A DNA stretch of 64,000 bases from Poecilobothrus nobilitatus (GCA_947095535.1 OX352772.1:37095445-37159444); one strand, 5' to 3'. Counted from the stretch's first letter, positions 37,750 through 49,700 are shown. Numbers and translations: made by a program. The notes: a model not told the origin generated them from the letters alone.

Positions 37750-38610
37750 CAGAATGTAAACCAACGGTTTTTAAAGGCGCACATTTTCAAAAAAAAATAC
37801 AAACTGTTTAGAAATGTGCAAAATAATGAGATACTTTCGTCAATTTTAAGGGAACTATTCATAATTAAGAAAACTCATTAATACATGTAAAATTATAAAG
37901 TTGAAACTTTAATTTTTACCTTTTATTATCTTTATTATTAATATTATCCTTTTATTATTTTATTATACAACAAGAGAAACCGTTAACACGCGTAAAAATA
38001 TATTATGGGAGCTTTAATTTGTATGTGTTGTCGAAGAAAAATTAAGCTTATTAAATCTTAGCTTGTGCCTAAGTCACAAGCGTCTAGAAATTTTCAATTT
38101 TTGAGCCCTAATACCTCTTAAACAGGGGCTGGTACAAAAAATTTTCTGAAGAAACTTATACTAATTCTAAAAGTTCTTTCTTATACTAATCACAAAATTT
38201 CAAGACCCTATCTAAAAGCGCGCCGGAGTTATGACGGAAGAAAAATCATGCAAAATTTGGTATTCATATAAGGGTAAATTTAAGTACTAAATTTGAAAAA
38301 AATGTATAATTTTACAATTGATTTATAAAGGTAAAGAAAAATCCTGTCGAATTTAAATTGAAAATATGTAAAGCAGCATTTGTGATATTTAAAAATAGGA
38401 CTTTTTCAAAGTTTGAATGGCTATAGCTCCGTAAAGGATGATGCTACATGAAAAATTTCTTCTACAACATCAATTTTTTATGAGACCTACCCATGGTTAA
38501 AATTTTATTGCTCTATTTTGAACGGTGTAGAAGTTTTATAAACAGAAGGACGGACGGCCAGACGGAGTGAAACTTGTAGGCATATATTTTCAAAATTGTT
38601 TTGGGTATGC
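37750..38610 (-). repeat. Dispersed repeat R copy upstream of the first NACHT gene
   Basis: Reverse-complement copy of the 14730-15520 repeat. It ends about 160 bp before the start codon. It shares AACCAACGGTTTTTAAAGGC with the copy at 54556 but not with the 14.7-kb copy, so the two gene-proximal copies are the closest pair and were probably duplicated together with the genes. Confidence 0.7.
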
Positions 38611-38734
38611 GCTGAAAACTGTATACTTAAGTTCTAACTGAATATGAGACAAATAAATAAATAAGAAAACTTAAAATATGAAATAAAACATTTTAAATAG
38701 AGTTAATTACCTTTATTATATAAGTAGATATTTA

Positions 38735-38768
38735 TTTATTTATTACATATTTCTTATAGGTGGAGGTC
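38735..38768 (+). promoter_or_regulatory. Probable splice acceptor before the first NACHT gene
   Basis: A T-rich tract ends in TTTCTTATAG at 38759, nine bases before the first ATG. That TAG is also an in-frame stop, so the frame opens exactly at the presumed exon edge. The paralogue has an acceptor at the matching place. Confidence 0.6.
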
Positions 38769-41700
38769 ATGTCGTCAAGAAAAAGAACTTTTGAAGGTGT
38801 AAGAATAAAGGATAATGACGTTACATATGAAAATACTTCTGATGAATCTAATTTAGAACAACTGCAGAAAAAACGATCAAATATTTTACTAAGCTTACAT
38901 GGTGGATTGTACCAAATTAAGTTATTATTGTTGCATCTTGTATGTGGTGTACGAAAAGAATACTCTTTTCGTTTGAGCACTGAACTGAAAGAAGCCAAAA
39001 AATTTGATGACATCATTTTTGAAATAGTGAAAAATGGAAATACACAATATTGTCTTATGCAAACAAAACACAAGGAAGATCAGTCCAAGATGATAAAATT
39101 AAATAACGATTTACTTCACGGAAATCTTTCGAAAGGTGATTACACCTTACTTAAATATTTCTTTTCATATCAAGAATGTAAAGATGAAGAAATTTTCAAA
39201 GATGGTAAAATCAGAGATATTATTCTTTGCACAAATATTGATTTTGATTTGGAGACAAAAGTTGCTGAAAAATATAGCGGTGATTCCATTACAATTGAAG
39301 AAATAGTAACAGAGATAAATTATAAAGATGACATTTTAAACTTTAAACATGAAAACTTGGTAAGAAAACCTCGTTATTATAAATTCAATGAAAAATTATT
39401 TCCATACTTCAAAACAATATTGGAGCGATATCTTGTAGCAAGATTGACTAAATGTTTATTAGAGAACAACCTTGTAGATCACATATCCAAAAATGATGTT
39501 TTTCATATTTATCACAAACTTTTGGTCGAAGAAGTCATTGATGTTGAAAATAAAAAATTTTATGGCAAGTTCATAAGAAATGAAGGAATATCTGAAGAAG
39601 CCCAAAGATTAAAAAAACTTTTGGAGAGTGAAGTTAAACTTACATCAAAACATTCGCTAACATTAGAAAAAATAAATGACGAAATTTGTGGAGAAATGGT
39701 AAATAAAAACAAAAAAGTTAAAATAAATTCTTTACATGCTTATAAACAAGGTTTTAATTTATCTGAAGGATTTGGATTCGAAAAAAATACAAATTCTCCG
39801 AAAAATGTTAATTCTGAGTCTTTTATAAAGGAATTTTTTGATCGTTTAGTGTTTGCAGTAAATCAACCTAATGAGGAAGAATTAGATCAAATAATAAAGA
39901 ATCACATTAGTAAGGATTTTGATTATATTTTAAAGGATATAGAATTTGATGTCATACTTGTTAAAATGCAAAACTGGGCAAAAGGACAAGGAGGTGAATT
40001 CCTTTCATACGAAGATGGTAAAAATTGGCTAAAAAATTTTAAGCCAAGCCTAATTGGAATTGTAAAATTAATTATTGAATCATCAGAGCTTAAATCTAAA
40101 ATTGAAAACTACAGGGTCTTTTTTAAATATCATGTCATTGCGAAATTAGATTTAAACAATTTTCTTTGCTTGCAAAATACAACAATACAAATTTTTAACA
40201 TTTTATCAGAGGAATGCGTATTAACTTGGGTTAAAGTGTATCAAGTTTTAAAAGAAATGAAGGGAGCTCAAAACAATTATTGTTTTATGCGATTGAAAAC
40301 TGTTTTAGAAAATAAAAGTGACCTTATCACAGCTTTTAAAGATCACGATTTTGTTTTAGTAATTGACTGCACAACTGAAGAAAGCAACAAAGAATTTCAT
40401 ACCATGTTTGATGATTTATTCAGTATGATTCAACAAAATAAGAAAAAGAAAATTATTCTAATAAATAAACCAGACAATATTTTTATTAAAATAAATAAAA
40501 GCAAAATAATTGACAAATATCACGAAGTGGTAGATGATGAGAACAATTTTATTGATCTTGAAAATGATTCACAAGAACAGTTGCTGCAGAATAGTAAAGT
40601 TATATTTCAAGGAAAAGAACTAAATTTGGGTGCATTAATAGAAAGTATAGATTTAGAAAATTTAATTGATAAGTTTACATTATCAAAATTAATAAATAGA
40701 GAAGAAATAGAAATTGGCAAATCCTTAATGGATTTAGAGGATGTTAAAAATTATTTTATTAGTAGAACATTCAATCGGCAAATTCATATTGAAGAAACAT
40801 TTAAAGTAGATGGACGTTTTGTGGTTATTGAATTTTTTGAAGACATCTGTAATATAAATATTCTATCAGAACAAGATATAATAATAATTTCTAATGAAAT
40901 AAAAATTTTTGAAAAACTATGTAAAGAGTACAAACAATATAACATACATTGGCTTAAATCGAAATCTGAAGGTTTTGTATGGGAACGAACTTACAATAAT
41001 TTGTCTAAATTACGTAAATACTGTCATGATTCTGCCTCTCACTTTCAAATGAATATCAAAGATTTGAATGATAAAATAGTGATTATAGCTGGAGAACCTG
41101 GTATGGGTAAAACAACGATATTAACCGAAATAGCGAAAACAATAAAAAATATGAATCATATTAATTGGATTTGCAGAATAAATTTGTTAGATTGCTCTAA
41201 TCAATTTTCTATATGGAATCAAAATGGTGTTACTGTTAAACAAACCCTAGAATTCTTATTTAAAAATATTTTATTTCAAAAATTGAATGATAATATAACG
41301 GAGTTTGTGAATATAGAGGACAATTATCAAATAAGAATAACGAAAGACAATGTTGACATAAAAGGAACTGATTTACTAGAATTGGGATTGTTTATTCAAT
41401 ATTACAATCAAGGCAAATTAATCCTACTTTTTGATGGATTTGATGAAATTGCTCCCGATTACAAAGAAATTGTTATTGCTTTATTAAAATATTTTAAAGC
41501 AACCCAATTATTTGATTTGTGGATAACTACCCGAAACTATAACATATTAAATGAATTAGAAGATGAATTAGGAACATTTTCATATACATTGGAACCATTT
41601 TCCAAGAAAGATCAAGTAAACTTTTTACAAAAATTTTGGAAATATAAATTAGGATTGAACGAGCTATATACTAATAAATTTATTCCTTTTTCTAATCAAT

Positions 41701-43949
41701 TATTGAAACAGATTTCTGAAAGTATTTATTATCAGGGCATCCCTTTTTTATCTATACCACTGCACATTTGTATGGTTGCTGAATGTTTCGAAGACGTATT
41801 TAGATTATTTTACGCATCCAACAGCATTGAACTATCTGATGATCATAAAAGACAACTTAACAAAAAAATGAATTTAGCCACTTTATACAAAACGTTTATT
41901 AAAAAAAAGTTTTATGATATTTTACATGGTGATATAAATGAATCAAAACCAGCTAATCGAAGATTACTTCTAAATAAATATACTAAACTTCTCGAAGATC
42001 ATACGAAGTTAGCATTATATAGCATGTATTCCATAAAAGATTTTAAAAATATGTTTCCAGGGCAAAAAATGGGAGATATATCCAGTTTATTAGAAAAAAT
42101 AAAAATTGGTAGTGAAAAGACAGGAATAATCATAAAAATTGTTGATGGAAGACCTTTTTTTGTACATTTAACTTTTGCTGAATATTTCATTGCTAATTTT
42201 ATTTGGGAGAAGTTTAAGTCAATTCCACAACGGAGGGTGAAACATTTTGTTAAAATCGTTATAATTAAAAATCTTATTGCTGATAAAAAAGTTCAAATTT
42301 GTAATTTTTTACAATCAATTGCAAGAGAAGATTTAGAAACTAATATTTCTCTTAAAGACAAAAGTTTTAAGCTCAATTATCTATTTGAATCCCTTTGCCA
42401 AAACTTTTGTTTAAATGAAGAACTTCCTTCTAAAAAAACAAAAAATTCCACTGATTTACTTTTTAATATAATTGAATCATCTCTTAAAATGGATCAAAAT
42501 TACAATTTAAACACTCTGGGAAATTTTCATAAATTAGAAAGTAAACAAAAAATGACATTATTAAAAAATTTTGCAGAAAGGGGATATACCAAGATTATTC
42601 CTTTCTTAACTAATACATTGGAAAAATTTGATTTGTATTCAGAAGTATTTGTTGGAGGTTGGATTAATAGTTCTCTTTTTTTGGCTTTATTTTTTAAAAA
42701 TTTTGAAACAGCACAAGTTCTTGTTACGGAATGTAATTATGAAACTACTTGGGTTGACTCTTATGGAAGTGATTTAATAAAATTTTTGTTATGTAATCGT
42801 AATTTTGACATTCTTAAACGTTCTTTTGAATTAAATCTATTGGAATATGAGACTAGTAATTCAAGAGAAATAAAGAAGTCAGTATTGATTGAATGTATAG
42901 AAATTGGTGCACCAAAAGATTTAATAAAGCTTATAATTAAAAAAGCAAAATGTAATATTATTAAAGATGGATTTACAAATGCATTCTCTTTCAATTTATT
43001 CTATAAATATGATGAAGAAATAATTCAACTTTTAATCGAATATGGCTTTAACTTCACAAAAGTTTTTAAAAACTTAGAACATGATTTTTTTAATATTGAG
43101 AACATTTTAAACAATTTTGAGTATAATAATAATGTTTTCGAAAAAATTGTACTATTATTAAAAGGCGGGACAGTATTTTCTGCAGATCTGTCAGAGTTTT
43201 TATTACAAGCATATTCCATAATTGAATTTTTAGCAGTAGCGTTTGAATTACATGACTATGAAAATGATGAAAACTGTAGGATAGAAGATGAAATCTTTAA
43301 ATTAATTATTGACTGTATAAACAGATATTCTGAAAATAAAAATGTTCAAATTAGTTCATTATTGAATTCTGATTATTTGCACTATCAAATGGATAAGAAG
43401 ATGAAAATTTTGCCAGATTATATGGTAGAAATATATAAGCTATTTAATTCTCTTGAAGAAAAAGATTTGAACAAATTTATAATAGAAATTAATAAAATCT
43501 TAAACGATATTAACAAAGAAGCTCTTAATTATTGGTCAGAAGACAGTAATCTTAGAAGATTAGCTATGGAAATGGTATATTATTTTAAACTAAATATTGG
43601 TGATAGTGATATTGAAATAGCAAAGGAAGGGCTGAAAAATGAATTATTAAAATTTAAGGATTTTAGAAAAAGATTACAAGAATATGAAATTTTAAAGGAA
43701 GGTCATAATAAAACAGAATTTGATACGGTTAATAAAATTTTTCGTTTATTTAACATTGAAAAAATTGATTTGAATCAAGAATTAAAAAATTTAGTAAAAA
43801 GGGTCTTTGATTATGGTGGTATTAAAATATTATTTGACATATGGGAGAAATTAAGAATTTTAAATAATAAGGAAAATTGGTTAGAACAATTTACTCAATT
43901 AAGAGATAAATCTTCAAAAGCAATTGATCTTATACAAGATTATCTTTAA
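38769..43949 (+). CDS. PD-(D/E)xK nuclease-NACHT-ankyrin-like STAND protein, copy A
   Basis: Single exon, 1726 residues from the ATG at 38769; the frame also runs back to a GTG at 38760, which insects would not use. Residues about 44-130 fit the Cap4/DUF4297 type of PD-(D/E)xK nuclease: HGGLYQIKLL, E72, FDD (80-81), then Q98-T-K100. A middle region (about 200-770) is unassigned; FVLVIDC and KKIILINK look like Rossmann-type strands. NACHT: Walker A GEPGMGKT 775-782, Walker B LLFDGFDE 886-893, sensor ITTR ending at R922, and P997 in IPLHICMV. Residues about 1285-1430 look like degenerate ankyrin repeats, followed by a helical end. No signal peptide or membrane segment. STAND ATPases oligomerise on sensing a ligand and activate the N-terminal effector, so a cytosolic DNA-cutting immune sensor is inferred. 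All key motifs are intact. Codon use is strongly AT-rich like the neighbourhood. Confidence 0.85.
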   Translation: MSSRKRTFEGVRIKDNDVTYENTSDESNLEQLQKKRSNILLSLHGGLYQIKLLLLHLVCGVRKEYSFRLSTELKEAKKFDDIIFEIVKNGNTQYCLMQTKHKEDQSKMIKLNNDLLHGNLSKGDYTLLKYFFSYQECKDEEIFKDGKIRDIILCTNIDFDLETKVAEKYSGDSITIEEIVTEINYKDDILNFKHENLVRKPRYYKFNEKLFPYFKTILERYLVARLTKCLLENNLVDHISKNDVFHIYHKLLVEEVIDVENKKFYGKFIRNEGISEEAQRLKKLLESEVKLTSKHSLTLEKINDEICGEMVNKNKKVKINSLHAYKQGFNLSEGFGFEKNTNSPKNVNSESFIKEFFDRLVFAVNQPNEEELDQIIKNHISKDFDYILKDIEFDVILVKMQNWAKGQGGEFLSYEDGKNWLKNFKPSLIGIVKLIIESSELKSKIENYRVFFKYHVIAKLDLNNFLCLQNTTIQIFNILSEECVLTWVKVYQVLKEMKGAQNNYCFMRLKTVLENKSDLITAFKDHDFVLVIDCTTEESNKEFHTMFDDLFSMIQQNKKKKIILINKPDNIFIKINKSKIIDKYHEVVDDENNFIDLENDSQEQLLQNSKVIFQGKELNLGALIESIDLENLIDKFTLSKLINREEIEIGKSLMDLEDVKNYFISRTFNRQIHIEETFKVDGRFVVIEFFEDICNINILSEQDIIIISNEIKIFEKLCKEYKQYNIHWLKSKSEGFVWERTYNNLSKLRKYCHDSASHFQMNIKDLNDKIVIIAGEPGMGKTTILTEIAKTIKNMNHINWICRINLLDCSNQFSIWNQNGVTVKQTLEFLFKNILFQKLNDNITEFVNIEDNYQIRITKDNVDIKGTDLLELGLFIQYYNQGKLILLFDGFDEIAPDYKEIVIALLKYFKATQLFDLWITTRNYNILNELEDELGTFSYTLEPFSKKDQVNFLQKFWKYKLGLNELYTNKFIPFSNQLLKQISESIYYQGIPFLSIPLHICMVAECFEDVFRLFYASNSIELSDDHKRQLNKKMNLATLYKTFIKKKFYDILHGDINESKPANRRLLLNKYTKLLEDHTKLALYSMYSIKDFKNMFPGQKMGDISSLLEKIKIGSEKTGIIIKIVDGRPFFVHLTFAEYFIANFIWEKFKSIPQRRVKHFVKIVIIKNLIADKKVQICNFLQSIAREDLETNISLKDKSFKLNYLFESLCQNFCLNEELPSKKTKNSTDLLFNIIESSLKMDQNYNLNTLGNFHKLESKQKMTLLKNFAERGYTKIIPFLTNTLEKFDLYSEVFVGGWINSSLFLALFFKNFETAQVLVTECNYETTWVDSYGSDLIKFLLCNRNFDILKRSFELNLLEYETSNSREIKKSVLIECIEIGAPKDLIKLIIKKAKCNIIKDGFTNAFSFNLFYKYDEEIIQLLIEYGFNFTKVFKNLEHDFFNIENILNNFEYNNNVFEKIVLLLKGGTVFSADLSEFLLQAYSIIEFLAVAFELHDYENDENCRIEDEIFKLIIDCINRYSENKNVQISSLLNSDYLHYQMDKKMKILPDYMVEIYKLFNSLEEKDLNKFIIEINKILNDINKEALNYWSEDSNLRRLAMEMVYYFKLNIGDSDIEIAKEGLKNELLKFKDFRKRLQEYEILKEGHNKTEFDTVNKIFRLFNIEKIDLNQELKNLVKRVFDYGGIKILFDIWEKLRILNNKENWLEQFTQLRDKSSKAIDLIQDYL

Positions 43950-43979
43950 ATATACAATGATCTTATTTTAACAATAATT

Positions 43980-44340
43980 GAAATAATAACCGGTTACTTT
44001 CAAGAATTCACAAAAGTCCATTCACAAATTATTAGAGCCTAATATTTTAAATTCAATTACATATTAATAAGAGTATTAATAAAGATCGAAATCTATATTG
44101 CATTATGCTGTACATAAAGGTAAGGTGGAAGATCGTAAGATTCTTTTATTATTTCAATCAACTTTTACTAAGAAAATTACCAAATATACATACATAATTT
44201 CTCTTTTACTAAACAATTTAACAGAAATATAATATTATTAAATTATATTTAATTATAATTAATAAAGATAATTGTTAAAAGTACTTTTAAAAATTACTTT
44301 CAAATCGCACTTATTTGCAGCTTCAAAAAAAAAAATTGTA
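43980..44340 (+). pseudogene. Decayed ankyrin-repeat tail 3' of copy A
   Basis: After the stop codon, shifted frames still read ankyrin text: ILHYAVHKGKVE at 44085-44120. A stretch at 44281-44330 aligns with the paralogue's LHIASF repeat at 61150-61200. It aligns in nucleotide sequence with the 3' flank of copy B. Stops and frameshifts prevent translation with the gene. Confidence 0.6.
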
Positions 44341-44399
44341 TATTTAATGCTGGGATCGATTAATTAAAAGAAAAATTTTCTTTCGGAAAGTTTTTTTTC

Positions 44400-44540
44400 A
44401 GAAAGATCAAAATAACACAAAAAATTTTGTAATCATAATTTTATTTGTATTTAATTTCAAATAAATATTTGTTAAAGTTCTTCTGTTTTTATTTTAAATG
44501 AAATAAATAAATTTAAACCTATAAATTCTTTAAATGATGT
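44400..44540. terminator. Possible polyadenylation region and end of duplicated unit A
   Basis: AATAAATAAATTTA at about 44500 is shared with copy B (61665-61680). An AAATTCTTTAAAT block just after it matches AATAATTCTTTAAAT near 61700. Similarity is lost soon after on both sides. Confidence 0.4.
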
Positions 44541-44559
44541 AGCCTTGTAGTAAGTTTAA

Positions 44560-45000
44560 GAAAAAACGAGGAAGAATACAGTTGCCTTTGTTAACACTTA
44601 GATACCCGTAGGAACTCTTTAGTATGTTCATAGCCTGTCACTCTGTTTATAATATTATTTTTTTAAATTTTTTAGTATTTTAAAATAATTTGGATGAATT
44701 TTATAATTTCTAGAACCATGGGTTGTACATATATTCAAACTATATGTTTATACATTCTAACCATAACGATTATCAATCCGAAACCTTTCCAAATATGCTA
44801 TAGTACCATTTAATACTAAGCGGCAAATGTATAATAATTTATACTATCTATGTATGTATTATATATCATTAATTCATCAGTGACATATTATACGATATGT
44901 AAATAAACATGAGTTGTATACTAATATCATATAAATATAAATTCTTCAAGCAACCGTTATTTTATTTATTGAATTTTTTAACAGCTTTTATTGAACTTAC
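44560..45000 (+). repeat. Dispersed repeat, copy 2 (copy 1 near 5.13 kb)
   Basis: Same orientation as 5130-5850: GAAGAATACAGTTGCC, TTGTTAAC, ATACCCGTA, and later GCAACCGTTAT. Shorter than copy 1 by internal deletion. Confidence 0.45.
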
Positions 45001-45688
45001 TCGTGGTTAATGGAATCGTGGAATCTTGCAAGCTATTTTAGACACTCTTCCCCTTAAACTAGAGACTTGAAGTTTTGGACACAGTTTAAATTCCGTTGAT
45101 AATACATGATTCTAAAATAATAATACCAAAAACCAGTAGAGAAGTTAACTAAATTAACAAAATAATAAAATTTTCTTACAATGATATTACAGATTTTTTA
45201 ACAGAATTATTAGAGAGTAAAATAAAAATATGAAATGTGTGTTTCTTGTTGCCTTTAAATATAGAGAAAACTAAATCTTATATACATACATAATATAATC
45301 TTATACATTTAGTTTATACATTTTTCTCTTTCATGAAACACACAAACAAAGAAACGGCAATTATTTTTAAATTTTTCTTTGTTGCATTATATATATGTAT
45401 ATTATTATGTAGATATCTAATTTTTATGTTAACAAGAGTAATAGGTTTTTTCTTTACAATACATGCGATTTAAGCACCTATAATAGAATTCGATGATAGG
45501 TATCTAAAAACGTAAATATACGTATACATACATACATACATACATATACATATGAAGTTAGCATTAAGCTTAATACATATTTAATCTGTAAATCATAAAA
45601 ATTCGAAAGATTAAAAGAAAATATTCACACATACATACATTCATATTCACTTTTATCCAAATTCACTTTTTTGAAATATGCATAGTGT
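45001..45688. other. AT-rich spacer with (CATA)n microsatellite
   Basis: A CATACATA run lies at about 45524-45546. No gene. Confidence 0.5.
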
Positions 45689-45696
45689 ATCCACAC

Positions 45697-46395
45697 CAGT
45701 GATGGAATTTCGAATTTTTTAACTGTATTGAATCAAATATTGTACTTTTTTGAGGCCAATTGTACTGAAAAACTTTTGGTTTTAGTTATTTGACCAAGTT
45801 ATGAAGTTCTAGGTTAGTGCTTTTAATAGATTACACTTTTTGGCTATTTTGGTCTTTTTATTACCCAGAGTAGAACAATTATTCAAAAGTAAAATAATCT
45901 TTAATTTTTTCAATTATATAACAAAAACACCAAAATAGCCAAAACTTGTAATCCGTAAAAAGCTCTAAAGTTTAACTAAAAAAACCTGAATGGTAAAAAT
46001 TTTTCTTTTTCATAAACGAAATATGTACATATTTTTTAATCCAGGAGATCATTTTCAATCATATTTTCAATATTGTCAGTATTTATTGTTTGGAAAAGAA
46101 TATTTCTTGCAGCTAAATAACTGTAGTAGTAAGTTAAATTGAATTTACTTCAATAAATCTCTCGTTTGAAGCGGAATCTGTACTTACAGTTAAGCTATTT
46201 TGTAACTTTGTTTTAATTAAATTTTGGACTAATATTTTGTTTATTTTTATACCAAAAAATGAATAAAAGTAGATTTTTATTGAAATGATTGGACTTAAAT
46301 AGAATTGTACTAAAATTTAGTAGAATGTATTGAATGTATTTTACTTTTTTCATTGTATTGAATTTGATACAATTGTATTGAAAATTCCATCACTG
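45697..46395. mobile_element. Complete 699-bp hAT-type MITE
   Basis: Ends with CAGTGATGGAATTT and its inverted match AAATTCCATCACTG. Flanking octamers are ATCCACAC (45689-45696) and ATTCACAC (46396-46403), an 8-bp target duplication with one mismatch. CAGTG ends plus 8-bp duplications are the hAT signature. A second inverted pair lies inside: TTTTTGGCTATTTTGG near 45840 and CCAAAATAGCCAAAA near 45930. No coding frame. Confidence 0.8.
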
Positions 46396-46403
46396 ATTCA
46401 CAC

Positions 46404-46699
46404 GTCCCTGAGTAAACATTTTATGTTTAAATAAAATCATATGCATACTTATATGCATTTGGTGGTTAAAAAAATAGACACTGTTTATTTCTATAGGTAT
46501 AAAAAATTAAATTCGTAAATTGTAATTTTAATTTAAAACACTACCCAAAAATTTTATGCGACCAAATTTACAAAATATAAACATACCAACATATACATAC
46601 ATATGTATGTATTATATAAAGAGCTTCTGAAACTTTTAATTTACGTAAATATCAAAAATAAAACATAAAATTCTAATAAAAAATACAAAAATTCGAATT
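46404..46699. other. AT-rich spacer
   Basis: TACATATGTATGTA-type sequence near 46600. No gene. Confidence 0.5.
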
Positions 46700-46749
46700 T
46701 AATACAAATTGAATCTAGATACCTAATACTTTATATACTACTTATATAC

Positions 46750-49700
46750 AACGTTGCCGTAAATGACAACTATGGTTGTCAAAAAAATTTTTATTATTAG
46801 CAAATGACAACTATTGTTGTCATAAAATAAATTGCCTGTAAATATTTAATAATTTGCTATCCCTACTATTTTGATATTTTTTTATTTAGAGATACATATT
46901 ATTATTTTAAATAACTGGCAACATTGCCCAAATTTAAATTAAACAACTGGTATTTTGATATAATTTGGGGAGTTCCCTAAATCAAATAAACAAAATACAA
47001 CAAAATCAAATGACAACAACAGTTGTCATAATTTCATACAAATTTCTTCAGTAAGTAAAAGTATTTGTTTTTGAGTGGACGTTAGTTTTTTTTTAAAATT
47101 TTTTTTGTGATACGTTTATTTATTTTCGTTGTGTTCTTCTAGTTTTTTTTTATTTGAGTAATTAATTTATTTGTTATATCTTTTTTATATACGGTAAGGA
47201 GCTAGATTTATTTCTTTTATGTATTTGCAAACCAATTTGGTGTGTTTTTTTTTAAGAAAATGAGCTTCGAGGAGAATTGTGTGATGAAGAGGAAAATTTG
47301 TGCAATTTAGGCTCTGATTCAGAATTTGAATCTGATGCTGATATTTTTGCTGATGATGGAGAATATGGTGATGATCCCAATTATCAACCGTACAGTTATA
47401 GCCATAGCGAGGATTCTGATATTGGTGTCCCTGATAATAAACGTGATTTTGAGGACAGCACCAGTAAAGTATGTGCCAGTATGTGTCAATAGAAAATGAG
47501 AATTTTGGAAACAACAATGAAGTCGTCAGCAACTGGACACAAGGTACTAAAGAAATATTAAAATTTCCGTTCAACGATAATGAAGCTGGAATAAAAATTC
47601 ATGTTTTTGCAAATTCCAGTCCTAGCGATATTTTTGATTTCCTATTTACATATGATATAATTGAAAGGCTAGTTAAGTGTACAAACAACTATAGAAATAA
47701 TTTATGTAAAACCCAAAACGCCAAATTAACTTCACGCTCAACAAAAAAAAAATCATTTAAGGAAACAAATAAAGCTGAGTTGTTAAAATTTATTGGATTG
47801 TGCCTAGTATTCGCCATTTATTCACATTACACCCGTTATATTTCAATCCAATTTTCAAATTTACTATGTCAGGCTTACGCTTTGAAAATTTACTAAGATA
47901 CTTTAATTCCCACAGTACGGATGAAAATAATCAAGATAATGAAATAAATATTAATAAAATTTCACCAATAGTAAACTGCTTTATAAACAATTTTCAAATA
48001 GCTTATAAACCAAATAAAGCCCTTTCATTAGACGAGTCTCTTCTTCTATTCAAGGGACGCTTACGCTTTCGGGTATATAACAAAGGAAAGAAAGCGAAAT
48101 ATGGTATTAAATTTTATTAGCTTACAACTCATGATGGGTATGTACTAAATATGGAAATATATCAGGGTCAGCATGCAGGAGAAACTGACAGAACTACTTC
48201 AAAAAGACGGAATTTGGTGTTTCGTCTTATGCAACCGTATTTAAATAAGGGGCACTACTTATATATGGATAATTATTATAATAGTGTCGCCTTATCTGAA
48301 GAGCTTCTAGAATACCAAACACACACGGTCGGAACTCTTCGTGCAAATCGTAAAGAAAATCCAAAAGACGTTGTCAGTAAAAAACTTAAGACCGGTGAGC
48401 TAACATGGCTAAGAAAAGGAAATGTGTATATGTCTCAAAATGGAAAGACAAACGTGATGTACTTTCAATTAGTACAGCCCATCATCCGGAATTAATGGAA
48501 ACTGAAAACAGATACAAACAAAAAAAAATTAAACCTGTGGATATTATCGATTACAATTCCAATATATCGGGTATTGATCGGTGCGATCAAATGATCGCAT
48601 ACTATTCGACCCCGCGAAAAACATGTAGGTGGTATAAAAAGGTGATTTTTCATCTGATAGACATGTGTGTTTGGAACGCTTTTTATATTTATAAGCAATT
48701 CCACGAAAAAACAATTTTTTTGGAATTCAGAGATATGCTTATACTAACCTTAATAGATCTTCCAACAAATATAACACATGGTACAAAATTAGCTGCAGAA
48801 ATGAATTTAGTTGGCCGGCCACGCAAAAGAAGTCAAGGTCAATGTTCTCCTGTTTCGTCGTCAGCTTGCCCATCTCCTTCTACACCATCAGTTTACGCTT
48901 TTTCACCGTTAGTTTTTCCGTCTACTTCAGCATCACCTGAAACTTCTTCAACAGTCTTAAATCCATCATTTGTTCAACATTTTATAGAGAAAATAACACC
49001 ACCAAAATGTTCCAAACGAAAAACACATTTCTTGCGCTGCAGACACTGTTACAAACAAAAGAAGCGATCCTGTACATCTAATAGATGTAAAACGTGCCCA
49101 GATAAACTCCCTGTGTGTATTAAATGTTTCGAAGATTTTCATAATAATTTAAACAATTAATTCAAAAATATTCAAAGACTAATAAATTTTTAATTTTTTT
49201 TATTATTTTGAATTACGAATTTTAATGTTATATATATAATATAAGACTGAATTGGTTTTTTTTTTGTTCTATTATTTTGTTTTGTTTTTATAATTTTAAA
49301 ATTTAATTTATTCTGTTGTTCCTACTAAAAATCGAATATCAAACAAATTACTAAACTTTTAATTTAAAAAATTTTTAATTTTTTGATTTTTTGTAATATG
49401 ATAATATGATTTGTATTAAAATTTTAGAGTTTATTTTTTAATAATTACTACCTATTTATTATAAGTCTGAATTGATGTTGAATTAAAATGAAATTAAATA
49501 AAAAATGGATATTTAAAAATAATATCAAAATATGTTTTACTATAAAAAAATTTGTATGAGCCTAATATCAAATTGAAAAATTTGACTACTATAGTTGCCA
49601 TTTGCTCAGAACTATATTATTTGCCCCTTATTATAAAAATGACAACAATAGTTGTCATGACCACTATAGTTGTCATTTGAAATATAACTCATATTACATT

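Noticed and set aside
38760..38768. GTG start for NACHT copy A (and TTG at 55666 for copy B)
   Set aside because: Non-ATG starts are not expected in an insect gene; the extra codons lie right after splice acceptor signals and ATG follows within 9-12 bases.
38732..39073. Minus-strand frame opposite the N-terminus of NACHT copy A
   Set aside because: Shadow of the real gene; no domain. The same holds for minus-strand frames at 42761, 43025, 57696, 58914, 59405 and 60690.
38769..43949. Contaminating bacterial or symbiont DNA
   Set aside because: Both copies sit in transposon-rich insect DNA, with eukaryotic splice signals, no Shine-Dalgarno sequence and no neighbouring bacterial genes.
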